Source: Thiocapsa rosea (lineage in GTDB: Bacteria > Pseudomonadota > Gammaproteobacteria > Chromatiales > Chromatiaceae). Taken from it: a stretch of DNA of 64,000 bases. Made by a program: the position numbers and the translations under genes. Numbering within the stretch: position 1 is the first letter of the stretch; each line of letters opens with the position of its first letter. The stretch spans positions 124,001 to 188,000 of the forward strand of contig NZ_RBXL01000001.1 in assembly GCF_003634315.1 (NCBI RefSeq), in the 5' to 3' direction. This document shows positions 36,366 to 45,690 of the stretch, piece after piece. Under the pieces are notes generated by a model. It worked only from the letters and a program-made list of their open reading frames with translations, did no database searches and was not told the origin of the DNA.

Positions 36366-38801
36366 TCAGCCGTTGGGCGGGATCTCGCTCGCGCCCGCGT
36401 CCTGCAGGTTCTTGATCTGCTCCTCGAGCTGCATCAGGACAGGATCGCCGGGGGTCCGGGTACGGAGCGTATCGAGCCAGCGCTCGGCGGCATCCGCGCG
36501 ACCGAGCTTGGCATTGTATTGGATCAGTGCGATCAAGACGTCTCGATCGGACGGGGTTTGCCCTTGGGCAGCTTCCAGAACCGAAAGGGCCTCCCGGGTG
36601 CGGCCGATACCGTCGAGTGCAACAGCATAGACATAGGCATAGCGACTGTTTTGCGGCGCCAGCTCGGCCGCACGCGCCAGGTCTTCCACAGCCGCATCCA
36701 GGCGCTGCGTTCGGACCTGGGCAAGACCCAAGGCGTAGTGCAGGTCGGCGCGCTCGGACGCCGTGACGGGCTCGGCCGCAAGTCCGGCCATCAGCTCCGC
36801 CTCGGCCTCGGACTCGCGGCCCAGCGCCCGATAGAGATCGGCCAGATTCACCCGCGCCGGGGTGAACCGCCGATCCAGGCTCAGGGCGGTGCGATACGCC
36901 TGCTCGGCCACGCGAGGCTCGCCGGCCTCGAACGCCAGCAGGCCGAGATTCAGATGTGCCTCGGGTCGGTCGGCATTCACCATCTCGGCGATCGCGTAGT
37001 CCTCCAAGGCGGCACTCAAGCGGTCCGCCAGCTCGCCGCCGATCCCTTGAGTCATGGCCGGCGCCAGCACGCGAGCGGCCTCCAGTCTCGCCGTGAGCGC
37101 CGGATCGGACAGCAGCGGCCAGGCCAGCTCGACCCGAGTCTGCAGGTCCGCGAGATCCAGAAAGCGCACCGCTTGTGCGCGTACCTGCACCTGCGGGTCA
37201 GCGAGCAGGCGCTGCACCGTCATGAGTGCCGCCGGATCCGCGTGGTTACGGAGCCGGTCTAGGGCACTGGCACGGGCGATGGCGGGTTGTGCCGGATCGG
37301 CCGCGAGTGCAAGCAGTCGCTCGCCTGCATCCGGGGCATTGGCGTCTGCGGCGTGCAGGGCCTCGCCGAAGTGAGGTCCCCGATACGCCGGGTCCGGATA
37401 CCAGGTCCCCACCGCGTTCGCCGCCCAGGCGGCATCTTTGTCCTGATGACAGGCGCTGCAGGCATTGGGCGTTCCGAGCGTCAGGGTCAGATCCGGCCGG
37501 GGCACGCGCAGGCTGTGATCGGCGCGCTCGTCCACGACCATGTAATAGCGCTGCGGCATATGACAGGCCACGCAGGCGGCACCGGTCGAGCCGGCTTGGT
37601 GATGATGGTGCTCGGGTGCATCGTAACGGGCAGCGGTATGGCAGCGAGCGCAGACGGCGTTGCCCTCGGCGTGCAGTTCAAGGCTGTGGGGCTCGTGGCA
37701 GTCGCTGCAGACGACGCCTTGATGGTACATCCGGCTTTGGATGAAGGAGCCATGAACGAAGACCTCGTCCTTGATCTGGCCGTCAGGGAAGTAGAGCGCG
37801 GGATCAAGCAGGGCAAGGCGGAAACCCTGATGCAGGGGTTCGCCCGGGGTCAGCTCATCCTGGATGCGTCCGCGTCTGGAATGACAGCGGGCACAGGTCT
37901 CGGTCTGGACGCGGGGACCACCCCGGGGCGAGCGGATCACGGATCGCTGCGGTTTTCCCGTCTCGGGATCGATCTGCCAGATACCGCCGTCGCGATCCTT
38001 CAGGTCCACAAGCAGCCCTCGGCCGGCGGCATCGGTCACCGCAGCCGATTCGACGTTCTCTCCGGCGGCCTCCTGCCTGGCCCAATCCACATGGCCGGCA
38101 CCCGGTCCGTGGCACGCCTCGCAGGCCACGTTGATCTCCGCATATCGGGTGTCGTAGACCTGCTGCTCGGCGTCGTAGCGCTTTTGCAGATCGGTCGAAT
38201 GGCAGTCCGCACATTGATAGTTCCAGGTTTGCTCTGCGGCAGTCCAGTGCAGCGGGTTGCGGTGGTCCATCGGCGCGCTCGGATCGGTGTCGGGATAGAG
38301 ATGGAACCAGCGCTGTCCGCCCTGCTCCGGCGAACGTGTGTCCCAAGCCAAGCCGAGCGCCTGGAGCCGGCCGCCCGGAAACGCGATCAGATATTGCTGC
38401 AGCGGCGACCGGCCGAAGGTGTAGCGGATCGGATAGTCCCGAAGCTCGCCGTCGGGTCCGTCGGTCCGGACGAAGTAGCCGCCGTCTCGACGGAAGAATC
38501 TGGATTCGACGCCGTGGGCCTCGACCTGCGCGTCGTCGAAGTCGCCGAGGACGGTCTGCGGCGTGGCCTGGGTCATCGCCAGGTCATGGTCGGACCCCTC
38601 CCAAAGGTCAAACTCGGCTTGGTGGCACTCTGCGCAGACCGCAGCACCGACATAACCCCGTTGCGCACGCTCCGGGTCCAGATGCGGGTCCGGAGACGGT
38701 TCATGCGCTGTCGGCCGGGGTGCACCCGTCTCGGCAAGCACATCCGAGGCCTGAACCAAAGGGATCAGCAAGAGGGCAAGGTAGAGGGCGCGCAGGTCCA
38801 T
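36366..38801 (-). CDS. Exported octahaem c-type cytochrome with C-terminal HEAT/TPR repeats
   Basis: 811 residues from the ATG at 38801, which opens a signal peptide (MDLRALYLALLLIPLVQASDVLA). Eight CxxCH haem sites lie at Cys 56, 197, 227, 303, 365, 384, 410 and 448 (for example CAECH, CADCH, CEACH, CSDCH, CSACH). Residues about 480-590 look like HEAT repeats, and about 590-800 hold TPR units (HLNLGLLAFEAGEPRVAEQAYRTALSLD and similar). The layout fits the cytochrome c554-like multihaem/TPR proteins of the periplasm. Likely electron transfer in sulfur or nitrogen metabolism, with the repeats docking a partner. Stands alone; no maturation genes nearby. Confidence 0.87.
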   Translation of the reverse strand: MDLRALYLALLLIPLVQASDVLAETGAPRPTAHEPSPDPHLDPERAQRGYVGAAVCAECHQAEFDLWEGSDHDLAMTQATPQTVLGDFDDAQVEAHGVESRFFRRDGGYFVRTDGPDGELRDYPIRYTFGRSPLQQYLIAFPGGRLQALGLAWDTRSPEQGGQRWFHLYPDTDPSAPMDHRNPLHWTAAEQTWNYQCADCHSTDLQKRYDAEQQVYDTRYAEINVACEACHGPGAGHVDWARQEAAGENVESAAVTDAAGRGLLVDLKDRDGGIWQIDPETGKPQRSVIRSPRGGPRVQTETCARCHSRRGRIQDELTPGEPLHQGFRLALLDPALYFPDGQIKDEVFVHGSFIQSRMYHQGVVCSDCHEPHSLELHAEGNAVCARCHTAARYDAPEHHHHQAGSTGAACVACHMPQRYYMVVDERADHSLRVPRPDLTLTLGTPNACSACHQDKDAAWAANAVGTWYPDPAYRGPHFGEALHAADANAPDAGERLLALAADPAQPAIARASALDRLRNHADPAALMTVQRLLADPQVQVRAQAVRFLDLADLQTRVELAWPLLSDPALTARLEAARVLAPAMTQGIGGELADRLSAALEDYAIAEMVNADRPEAHLNLGLLAFEAGEPRVAEQAYRTALSLDRRFTPARVNLADLYRALGRESEAEAELMAGLAAEPVTASERADLHYALGLAQVRTQRLDAAVEDLARAAELAPQNSRYAYVYAVALDGIGRTREALSVLEAAQGQTPSDRDVLIALIQYNAKLGRADAAERWLDTLRTRTPGDPVLMQLEEQIKNLQDAGASEIPPNG

Positions 38802-39315
38802 GGGCGTAAGCTTCTCCGGAGAACACTCAAGATGCGGTGAATGGTATACCCGTTGCGTCCGGGTTCGCGGTCCCCGCTTCAAAGACCGGCATTGGACCGT
38901 GCCTTAAGCAGAGAACGCACCAACAACGGGCAAGCCGACTGGGCCAACTCGGGGCACCCCGCTGGATCTGCGAACGGCCCCGCCCCCGCGCCCGTCTTGA
39001 GCTTGACCGAACGGCGCGTGCCCGAGCGCAGCCAACTCTCCAAATGCGTTGACCTCGAGACCCCCGGGCAACAGACGGGTAAGCCGTTTCGCAAGACAGC
39101 GCCGGTCTTTTGTGGGATCGTTGACACCTGAACCGAATCCTTCGGCCATCTCACGGAACGATCTTTGCTTTGTGATCACCGCGGATCGCCACCCCACGGC
39201 AAGACAGCAGCACCTCGAACCGCCTTTCTTTGTCTGAGCCAGCCGCGCCGGCGTCGGCGCAGCGGTGCAACAGTCAGAGTCGAAACCCGACACTTCAGTT
39301 AGGAACCCAGCCCCG
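38802..39315. other. Divergent intergenic region
   Basis: 514 bases between the divergent cytochrome and transglutaminase genes. Overlapping frames on both strands have no domain and conflicting composition. The region must hold both promoters, but I see no convincing -35/-10 pair or palindrome. Confidence 0.5.
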
Positions 39316-42300
39316 ATGTCGATCCTCGTCGCCATTAATCACAAGACCGAATACCGCTTCGACCGCTCGGTGAACCTCGCGCCGCATGTCGTGCGCCTGC
39401 GCCCGGCCCCGCACTGCCGCACACCGATCCGTTCCTATTCGCTGAAGATCGAACCTGCCGAACACTTCATCAACTGGCAACAGGACGCCTTCGGCAACTA
39501 TCTGGCGCGGCTCGTCTTTCCCGAAAAGGCGACGACGCTGACCGTCGAGGTCGACGTGATCGCCGAGATGATCACGATCAACCCCTTCGACTTCTTTCTC
39601 GAAGACTACGCCTTCTATTACCCCTTCGAGTACGAGCCCGACCTGCGCAAGGAGCTCGCACCCTATCTGGAGGTCACCGAGAGCGGACCGCTGCTTAAGG
39701 AGTGGCTCTCCGCCGTGGACCGGACCAAGCGCGAGACGGTCTATTTCCTCGTCGATCTGAACCAGCGTCTTCAGCAGGACATCAACTACGTCATCCGCAT
39801 GGAGGTCGGGGTCCAGACCTGCGAGGAGACCCTGACTCGGCGTCTGGGCTCGTGCCGCGATACCGCTTGGCTGCTGGTGCAGATCCTGCGCCATCTGGGT
39901 CTGGCCGCACGTTTCGTCTCCGGTTATCTGGTGCAGTTGACGGCGGACGTCAAATCACTCGACGGCCCGTCCGGTCCGGAGGCCGACTTCACCGACCTGC
40001 ACGCCTGGGCCGAGGTCTATGTGCCGGGCGCCGGCTGGATCGGGCTCGATCCGACTTCGGGGCTGTTCGCGGGCGAAGGTCACATCCCCCTCGCCTGCTC
40101 GCCGGCACCGCGCAGCGCCGCGCCCATCACGGGCGCGACGGACAAGTGCGAGGTCGAGCTTTATTTCCACAACGAGATCACGCGCATCCACGAGGATCCG
40201 CGCGTCACCAAGCCCTACACCGACGAGCAGTGGGCGGCGATCGAGTCGCTCGGCCATCAGGTCGACGCCGAACTCAAGGCCAACGACGTGCGCCTGACCA
40301 TGGGGGGCGAGCCGACCTTCGTCTCGATCGACGACATGGACGGTGCGGAGTGGAACATCGCCGCGCTGGGCCCGACCAAGAAGATTCTGGCCGAGGACCT
40401 GATGCTGCGCCTCAAGCGCCACTTCGCGCCCGGCGGTCTGCTGCACATCGGGCAAGGCAAGTGGTATCCGGGCGAGCAGCTGCCGCGCTGGGCGCTGTCC
40501 TGCTTCTGGCGCAAGGACGGACAACCGGTCTGGCGCAACCCCGAGCTGTTCGGCCTGGAGAACACCCAATACGGCCACGGACCCGCGGAGGCCGAGACCT
40601 TCGTGCGCACGCTGGCCCGTCACCTGGGCGTGGATCCGAGCTTCGCGTCGGAGGCCCATGAAGACGTCTTCTACTACCTCTGGAAAGAGGCGCGCCTGCC
40701 GGCGAACGTCGACCCGCTCGACAACAAGCTCAAGGACCCCAACGAACGCAAACGCCTGACGCGATTGTTTCAACAGGGCCTGAACCGTGTCGCGGGCTAT
40801 GTGCTTCCGTTGCGCTGGTGGGGTTTCGGTGCCGAGGGTCGCTGGAAGAGCGGGCGCTGGACCTTCCGCGACGGCAACCTCTTCCTGATCCCGGGCGACT
40901 CGCCGATGGGTTTCCGCCTGCCCCTGGATGCCCTGCCCTACGTCCCCGAGGGCGAGCTGGACACGGTCCCCGAGCGCAATCCTCTCGAGCCGGTCACCGC
41001 GCTGCGCTCGCCCTTCGACGAGGTGGCGCGTCGATACAGCCGCGTGGTCGAGCCGGCCCAAGCGCCGCAGACCATCCGCGAGCAGGGCCACCGGCCGCAG
41101 GATCTCGCCGCACGCTACGGGCGGGTGACGCCGCTGGACGAGTCGCACCAGTCGCTCCATCCGCAGGTGGCCCTCCCGGACGACCTGCATCCGGATCTCA
41201 TCCGCACCGCGCTCTGTATCGAGCCGCGCGAAGGCCGGCTCTACTGCTTCATGCCGCCGCTGACGCATCTCGAGCATTGGCTGGATCTGGTGCTCTGTCT
41301 CGAGGACACGGCCGCCGAGCTCAAGATGCCCATCATCATCGAGGGCTACGAGCCGCCGCGCGATCATCGGCTGCAGAAGCTGGCGGTCACGCCCGACCCC
41401 GGCGTCATCGAGGTCAACATCCACCCGTCCGAGAGCTGGGACGACATGGTGCGCGACACCCATATCCTCTACGAAGAGGCACGCCAGGCCCGGCTCGGCA
41501 CCGAGAAGTTCATGCTCGACGGGCGCCACACGGGCACCGGCGGCGGTAACCATGTCACCCTCGGCGGCCCGACCCCGGCGGACAGCCCGCTCCTGCGCAA
41601 GCCCGATCTGGTGCAGAGCCTCATCGGCTACTGGCAGCATCACCCGAGCTTGTCCTATCTCTTCTCGGGGATGTTCATCGGCCCGACCAGTCAGGCCCCG
41701 CGGGTCGACGAGGCGCGCGACGACCGGCTCTACGAGCTCGACATCGCCTTCCAGCAGATGCCGCCCGGCGAGGTGCCGCAGCCCTGGGTGGTCGATCGGG
41801 TGCTGCGCAACCTGTTGACGGACGTCACCGGCAACACCCACCGCACCGAGTTCTGTATCGACAAGCTCTACTCGCCGGACAGCGCCTCGGGGCGTCAGGG
41901 CCTGGTCGAGTTCCGTGCCTTCGAGATGCCGCCGCACGCCCGCATGAGCCTGGCCCAGCTGCTCCTGCTGCGCACCCTGGTCGCGCGCTTTTGGAAGGAG
42001 CCCTACCGTCGCAAGCCCGTGCGTTGGGGCACCGAGCTGCATGACCGTTTCCTGCTGCCCCATTTCGTGCGGCAGGACTTCAACGACGTCATCTGCGATC
42101 TGCAGCGCGCCGGCTATCCCTTCGATCCGGCCTGGTTCGATCCCTTCTTCGAGTTCCGCTTCCCGCACTACGGGGATCTGGTCACCGAGAACGGCATCGA
42201 CATGGAGCTGCGCGCCGCCATCGAGCCCTGGCACGTCCTGGGCGAGGAGGTCACGGCGCAAGGGACCTCGCGCTTCGTCGACAGCTCGGTGGAGCGGATG

Positions 42301-42711
42301 CAGGTCAAGGTCAACGGCATGGTCGGCGACCGTCATGTCCTGGTCTGCAACGGCCGGCGTGTCCCGCTGCGCCCGACCGGACGCAAGGCCGAGTTCGTGG
42401 CCGGGATCCGCTTCAAAGCATGGAGCCCGCCATCCGGTCTGCACCCGACCATCCCCGCGCACAGCCCGCTCCTGTTCGAGATCGTCGACCTTTGGAACAG
42501 GGCGAGCCTGGGTGGCTGCACCTACTATGTCGCCCACCCCGGCGGTCGCAGCGAGAGCAACTTCCCGGTCAACAGCTATGAAGCCGAGAGTCGGCGTATC
42601 GCCCGGTTCCGATTGATGGGTCACACCCCGGGGCCGATCGATCCGCCGCCACACGAGCCGGCCGGGGAGCATCCCTATACGCTGGATCTGCGTTACAAGC
42701 CGGGGTGTTGA
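39316..42711 (+). CDS. Transglutaminase-like / DUF2126 fusion protein
   Basis: 1131 residues from the ATG at 39316 with AGGAAC upstream. The N-terminal 270 residues are a bacterial transglutaminase-like domain: NHKTEYRFDRSVNLAPHVVRLRP, the catalytic Cys in RRLGSCRDTAWLLVQILRHLGLAARFVSGYL, the His in DLHAWAEVYVPGAGWIGLDPTSG. The remainder is DUF2126, with EGYEPPRDHRL, GTGGGNHVTLGG and FIGPTSQAPRVDEARDD. The DUF2126 part resembles circularly related glutamate-cysteine-ligase-like enzymes and may form amide bonds. Such proteins usually stand beside an alpha-E protein and a second transglutaminase, but here the gene is alone. No signal peptide. The substrate is unknown. Confidence 0.9.
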   Translation: MSILVAINHKTEYRFDRSVNLAPHVVRLRPAPHCRTPIRSYSLKIEPAEHFINWQQDAFGNYLARLVFPEKATTLTVEVDVIAEMITINPFDFFLEDYAFYYPFEYEPDLRKELAPYLEVTESGPLLKEWLSAVDRTKRETVYFLVDLNQRLQQDINYVIRMEVGVQTCEETLTRRLGSCRDTAWLLVQILRHLGLAARFVSGYLVQLTADVKSLDGPSGPEADFTDLHAWAEVYVPGAGWIGLDPTSGLFAGEGHIPLACSPAPRSAAPITGATDKCEVELYFHNEITRIHEDPRVTKPYTDEQWAAIESLGHQVDAELKANDVRLTMGGEPTFVSIDDMDGAEWNIAALGPTKKILAEDLMLRLKRHFAPGGLLHIGQGKWYPGEQLPRWALSCFWRKDGQPVWRNPELFGLENTQYGHGPAEAETFVRTLARHLGVDPSFASEAHEDVFYYLWKEARLPANVDPLDNKLKDPNERKRLTRLFQQGLNRVAGYVLPLRWWGFGAEGRWKSGRWTFRDGNLFLIPGDSPMGFRLPLDALPYVPEGELDTVPERNPLEPVTALRSPFDEVARRYSRVVEPAQAPQTIREQGHRPQDLAARYGRVTPLDESHQSLHPQVALPDDLHPDLIRTALCIEPREGRLYCFMPPLTHLEHWLDLVLCLEDTAAELKMPIIIEGYEPPRDHRLQKLAVTPDPGVIEVNIHPSESWDDMVRDTHILYEEARQARLGTEKFMLDGRHTGTGGGNHVTLGGPTPADSPLLRKPDLVQSLIGYWQHHPSLSYLFSGMFIGPTSQAPRVDEARDDRLYELDIAFQQMPPGEVPQPWVVDRVLRNLLTDVTGNTHRTEFCIDKLYSPDSASGRQGLVEFRAFEMPPHARMSLAQLLLLRTLVARFWKEPYRRKPVRWGTELHDRFLLPHFVRQDFNDVICDLQRAGYPFDPAWFDPFFEFRFPHYGDLVTENGIDMELRAAIEPWHVLGEEVTAQGTSRFVDSSVERMQVKVNGMVGDRHVLVCNGRRVPLRPTGRKAEFVAGIRFKAWSPPSGLHPTIPAHSPLLFEIVDLWNRASLGGCTYYVAHPGGRSESNFPVNSYEAESRRIARFRLMGHTPGPIDPPPHEPAGEHPYTLDLRYKPGC

Positions 42712-42713
42712 GC

Positions 42714-42799
42714 TAAACCGCGTCCGGAGCGGACAACCGGGGTGCGTTGAGAGACGCATCCCGGTCCATGCCGAGGGATCCGCGCTAGACGCGGTTTAG
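42714..42799. repeat. TAAACCGCG-ended dispersed repeat
   Basis: 86 bases with ends TAAACCGCGTC and GACGCGGTTTA, starting 3 bases after the transglutaminase stop. It is directly joined to the next element at 42796. Confidence 0.88.
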
Positions 42800-42914
42800 G
42801 TGATTTCCGGGAAAGGATCAACCTGCGTGTAGGGGCGAATTCATTCGCCCCTAAAGTCCCAACAGGTTTTCCAGGCATACGCAGTCGGGATGACTATTCC
42901 CGGAAATCACCTTA
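42796..42914. repeat. GGTGATTTCC-ended element carrying the GTAGGGGC palindrome
   Basis: Outer arms (left AGGTGATTTCCGGGA, right TCCCGGAAATCACCT) match at 16 of 17 positions. Inside, 42828-42853, lies a palindrome with arm GTAGGGGCGAAT. Length 119 bases, no coding capacity. Homologous to 62254-62394 and, in inverted and interrupted form, to 26641-26960. Confidence 0.87.
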
Positions 42915-42927
42915 GGTACCGTGAAGA

Positions 42928-43602
42928 TCACCAGGTCGTAAAGTCATCGGCACTGCCGTTCCGGCACACGGCAGGCACAAAGGGACGCCGAGCAACGTTA
43001 TCGTTGACCACGCAGCGAAAACGCACGCCGCCGTCGGTACCCTTTGCCTGAAGATGGAGGCCGATATCGACGCCGCCGGTGACCTTTGACCCGATTGTCC
43101 GCAGGACCAGGATTCCGCAATTGCCGGCCTCGGGGCACTTCGTCTTGACCTGCCATTCGAGATGGCTCCAGAGATCGCTTTTGAATCCGAAGACGTCCTC
43201 GAACGCGGCACGATTCGTTTTTGTCCCCCCGTGCCCCGGATCCGAGAAAACGACATCGCTCCACCCCAAGTCTTCAAGCGACGCCGGCATCTTTCCCGCG
43301 GACGCATAGTGAACCGCAATCGAAGGTTTGGCACCGGACATCAGCCCCAGGCCCTCGCTGACGCGCGCTCGGATCACATAGTTCTGATACGCCGGCACGG
43401 CGAGTGCCGCCAAGATCCCGATGATGGCCACGACGATCATCAACTCTACGAGCGTAAATCCGCTCGCTCGATGACCCTTGATGCGACGCAACCCCTTGCG
43501 CTCGAACCGCTGAGAGCGCGATACAACATCGTAGCTCCACCCCGGGCTACACGGGTGCAAACCGAGGGATGCGAGGTCGCTGACCCGCCATCGTGAAGCC
43601 AT
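42928..43602 (-). CDS. Type IV pilin / pseudopilin major-subunit-like protein
   Basis: The prepilin cleavage motif GHRASG followed by [24 protein letters not shown] is unmistakable; the +1 residue is Phe and Glu5 is present. The C-terminal domain contains Cys pairs (CPEAGNC and [17 protein letters not shown]), which probably form the D-region disulfide. The start is uncertain: the ATG at 43602 with GGAG 7 bases upstream gives 224 residues but an unusually long 48-residue leader; no standard closer start codon is in frame except a TTG. It stands apart from other pilus genes. Role in pilus fibre, adhesion or DNA uptake is inferred from the family. Confidence 0.85.
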   Translation of the reverse strand: MASRWRVSDLASLGLHPCSPGWSYDVVSRSQRFERKGLRRIKGHRASGFTLVELMIVVAIIGILAALAVPAYQNYVIRARVSEGLGLMSGAKPSIAVHYASAGKMPASLEDLGWSDVVFSDPGHGGTKTNRAAFEDVFGFKSDLWSHLEWQVKTKCPEAGNCGILVLRTIGSKVTGGVDIGLHLQAKGTDGGVRFRCVVNDNVARRPFVPAVCRNGSADDFTTW

Positions 43603-43945
43603 TTTGCATCTCCGCAATTCCGACGGACTCGAAATACTTTCCGATTCTCGGAAATCGGAACGCAACTCCTGGGCCATGAGCAAACACCCTTTTTTGGCCG
43701 GGATGGTGCCTGAGACCGAACGTAAAATGCCGGTAAATCACCTTTTTCGGGTGCTGTACACAGTCTCGATCGGCGAAATCGGCGCTCTCGACCTGACCCG
43801 GATCCGGCCGAAGAGCCACCTGCGGCACGACCCGCAGCGCGCCGCGCGGGCATGGCATGGTAACCTTTCACAGTCACTTTCACCCCCCGATCGATCGCCC
43901 ACGGCGACCGCAATCGAGTTCCCTGTTTCCCGGAGACCAAGCACC

Positions 43946-44335
43946 ATGTCCACCACCCCGAGCCGTGCGCTCGAGACCTTCCCCAACCCTCAACCCGAGC
44001 GTGACTACAGCATCCGGATCCAGATCCCGGAGTTCACCTGTCTGTGCCCCAAGACCGGCCAGCCGGACTTTGCCGAGCTGACGCTGGAGTATGTCCCGGA
44101 GGCGCGTTGCGTGGAGCTCAAGGCGCTGAAGCTCTATGTCTGGACCTATCGTGACCAAGGCGCCTTTCACGAGGCGGTCACCAACGCGATCCTCGGCGAC
44201 CTCGTGGCAGCGACCGAGCCGCGTTTTATGCGTCTGACCGCGGCCTTCAACGTCCGCGGCGGTATCTATACGACGGTAGTCGCCGAGCACCGTGCCGCCG
44301 GTTGGCGTCCCGCAGATCCCGTTCAACTCCCCTGA
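43946..44335 (+). CDS. queF: NADPH-dependent 7-cyano-7-deazaguanine reductase (type I)
   Basis: 129 residues from the ATG at 43946 with CGGAGA 10 bases upstream; the frame is open further but not coding in character. [18 protein letters not shown] carries the nucleophilic Cys (thioimide with preQ0) and the catalytic Asp. [24 protein letters not shown] includes the QueF tunnel-fold signature and NADPH-binding part. It reduces preQ0 to preQ1 in queuosine biosynthesis. Length fits the short unimodular QueF class. The FGGY kinase gene follows 35 bases later on the same strand. Confidence 0.93.
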   Translation: MSTTPSRALETFPNPQPERDYSIRIQIPEFTCLCPKTGQPDFAELTLEYVPEARCVELKALKLYVWTYRDQGAFHEAVTNAILGDLVAATEPRFMRLTAAFNVRGGIYTTVVAEHRAAGWRPADPVQLP

Positions 44336-44370
44336 TCTCGGCAGATCTCCGCCAGGGATCCCGAAGCGCG

Positions 44371-45690
44371 ATGTCCCCGAGCGCAAGGTCGACACAGGGT
44401 CCCGCCTGGATCGGCATCGATCTGGGCACATCCGGATGTCGCGCGGTGGCGATCGACGACGCCGGCCGGGAGCTGGCTTGTGCACGCACCTGCCTTGCCG
44501 AGCCGCTGAGCCCGGCTCCCGGCCGGCACGAGCAGGATCCCGAGCTGTGGTGGCAGGCCGTGCTCGACACCCTGACACAGCTCGGCGCCGCGCTGCCCGA
44601 CCGGGAGCCGGTTTCCATCTGTGTCGATGCGACCTCCGCAACCCTTCTGCTGACGACGCCGGACGGTGAACCCTGCGGCCCGGCCCTCATGTACAACGAC
44701 CGGCGCGCGCTGTCGGAAGCCGCCGCGATCGACCGGGCGGCCCCGACCGAGAGCCCCGCCTGCGGCCCGAGCGCGAGTCTCGCGAAGCTCCTCCATCTGA
44801 TTGGGCGCTATCCGCAGGGCACCCCGGCTCTGGCACTGCACCAAGCGGATTGGATCATCGGGCGCCTAACCGGCCACCATGGAGTCAGCGACTGGAACAA
44901 CGCCTTGAAACTGGGGTACGACGCCGAGCATCTGCGCTGGCCGGATTGGGTCTCGGCACTGATCCCCGAAGGGATCCGACTGCCGCAGGTCGTCGCCCCC
45001 GGTGACCCGATCGGAACCCTCGACGCAACACTCGCAAACCGGCTTGGCTGGCGATCACCCGTTCAGGTGCTCGCCGGAACAACGGACAGCACGGCCGCGG
45101 TAATCGCCGCCGGAGCAAGGCAGCCCGGCGATGCGGTCACCTGCCTGGGAAGCACGCTGGTGCTGAAGATCCTCTCGGAGCGTCCGGTGACGGCATCCGC
45201 TTACGGAATCTACAGCCATCGTTTCGGCGACGCATGGCTAGTCGGGGGCGCCTCCAACAGCGGCGGCGCGGTCTTGCGCAGGTACTTCAGCGATACCGAG
45301 ATCGTCTCGCTCAGCCTCGGCATCGACCCGAAGCGCCCCTCCGGCCTCGACTACTACCCGCTCATCGGACCCGGCGAGCGCTTCCCGAGGAACGATCCCG
45401 ATCTGGCACCGAGACTCTCGCCCCGCCCGAGCGAGCCGCGGGACTTTCTGCACGCTCTTCTGGAAGGCATCGCCCGTATCGAGGCGGAAGGCTACGCACG
45501 TCTGGCCGAGCTGGGCGCACCGCCACCTCGTCGGATCGCGAGCATCGGAGGCGGCGCGGCAAATCCGACGTGGACGGCGATGCGCACCCGCATCCTCGGG
45601 ATCCCGGTGATGAGCGCCGAACATCAGGATGCCGCTTACGGTGCCGCTCTGCTGGCCCTGCATCGCTCACTCGCTCTGGACGCGGTTTAA
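44371..45690 (+). CDS. FGGY-family carbohydrate kinase (xylulokinase/D-ribulokinase-like)
   Basis: 439 residues from the ATG at 44371; upstream in-frame codons overlap queF. WIGIDLGTSGCRAVAIDDAG is the phosphate-1 motif, VDATSATLLL and GTTDSTAAVIAAGA the family core, GGASNSGGAVLRRYF and SIGGGAANPTWTAM the adenosine motif. At under 450 residues it is shorter than classical xylulokinases (about 490) and closer to the plant/cyanobacterial D-ribulokinase-like group. It phosphorylates a ketose, which could feed the Calvin cycle or pentose pathway; substrate is inferred. The last codons and the TAA stop come from a dispersed repeat half (GGACGCGGTTTAA). That TAA overlaps the stop of the opposite gene. 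Confidence 0.87.
   Translation: MSPSARSTQGPAWIGIDLGTSGCRAVAIDDAGRELACARTCLAEPLSPAPGRHEQDPELWWQAVLDTLTQLGAALPDREPVSICVDATSATLLLTTPDGEPCGPALMYNDRRALSEAAAIDRAAPTESPACGPSASLAKLLHLIGRYPQGTPALALHQADWIIGRLTGHHGVSDWNNALKLGYDAEHLRWPDWVSALIPEGIRLPQVVAPGDPIGTLDATLANRLGWRSPVQVLAGTTDSTAAVIAAGARQPGDAVTCLGSTLVLKILSERPVTASAYGIYSHRFGDAWLVGGASNSGGAVLRRYFSDTEIVSLSLGIDPKRPSGLDYYPLIGPGERFPRNDPDLAPRLSPRPSEPRDFLHALLEGIARIEAEGYARLAELGAPPPRRIASIGGGAANPTWTAMRTRILGIPVMSAEHQDAAYGAALLALHRSLALDAV

Noticed and set aside
34513-36630. 705-codon frame antisense to jetC
   Set aside because: Leu-rich shadow of the coiled-coil codons. It has no ribosome site and jetC has clear ATPase motifs.
38904-39335. 143-codon frame in the cytochrome/transglutaminase gap
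   Set aside because: Composition is mixed and Cys/Arg/Gly-rich, it overlaps the next gene's start, and no domain or ribosome site supports it.
39955-42759. 934-codon frame antisense to the transglutaminase/DUF2126 gene
   Set aside because: Shadow of a highly GC-biased gene; no family motif.
43446-43940. 164-codon minus-strand frame overlapping the pilin start
   Set aside because: It ends inside the pilin in another frame and lacks signal or domain features. It only covers the divergent promoter region.
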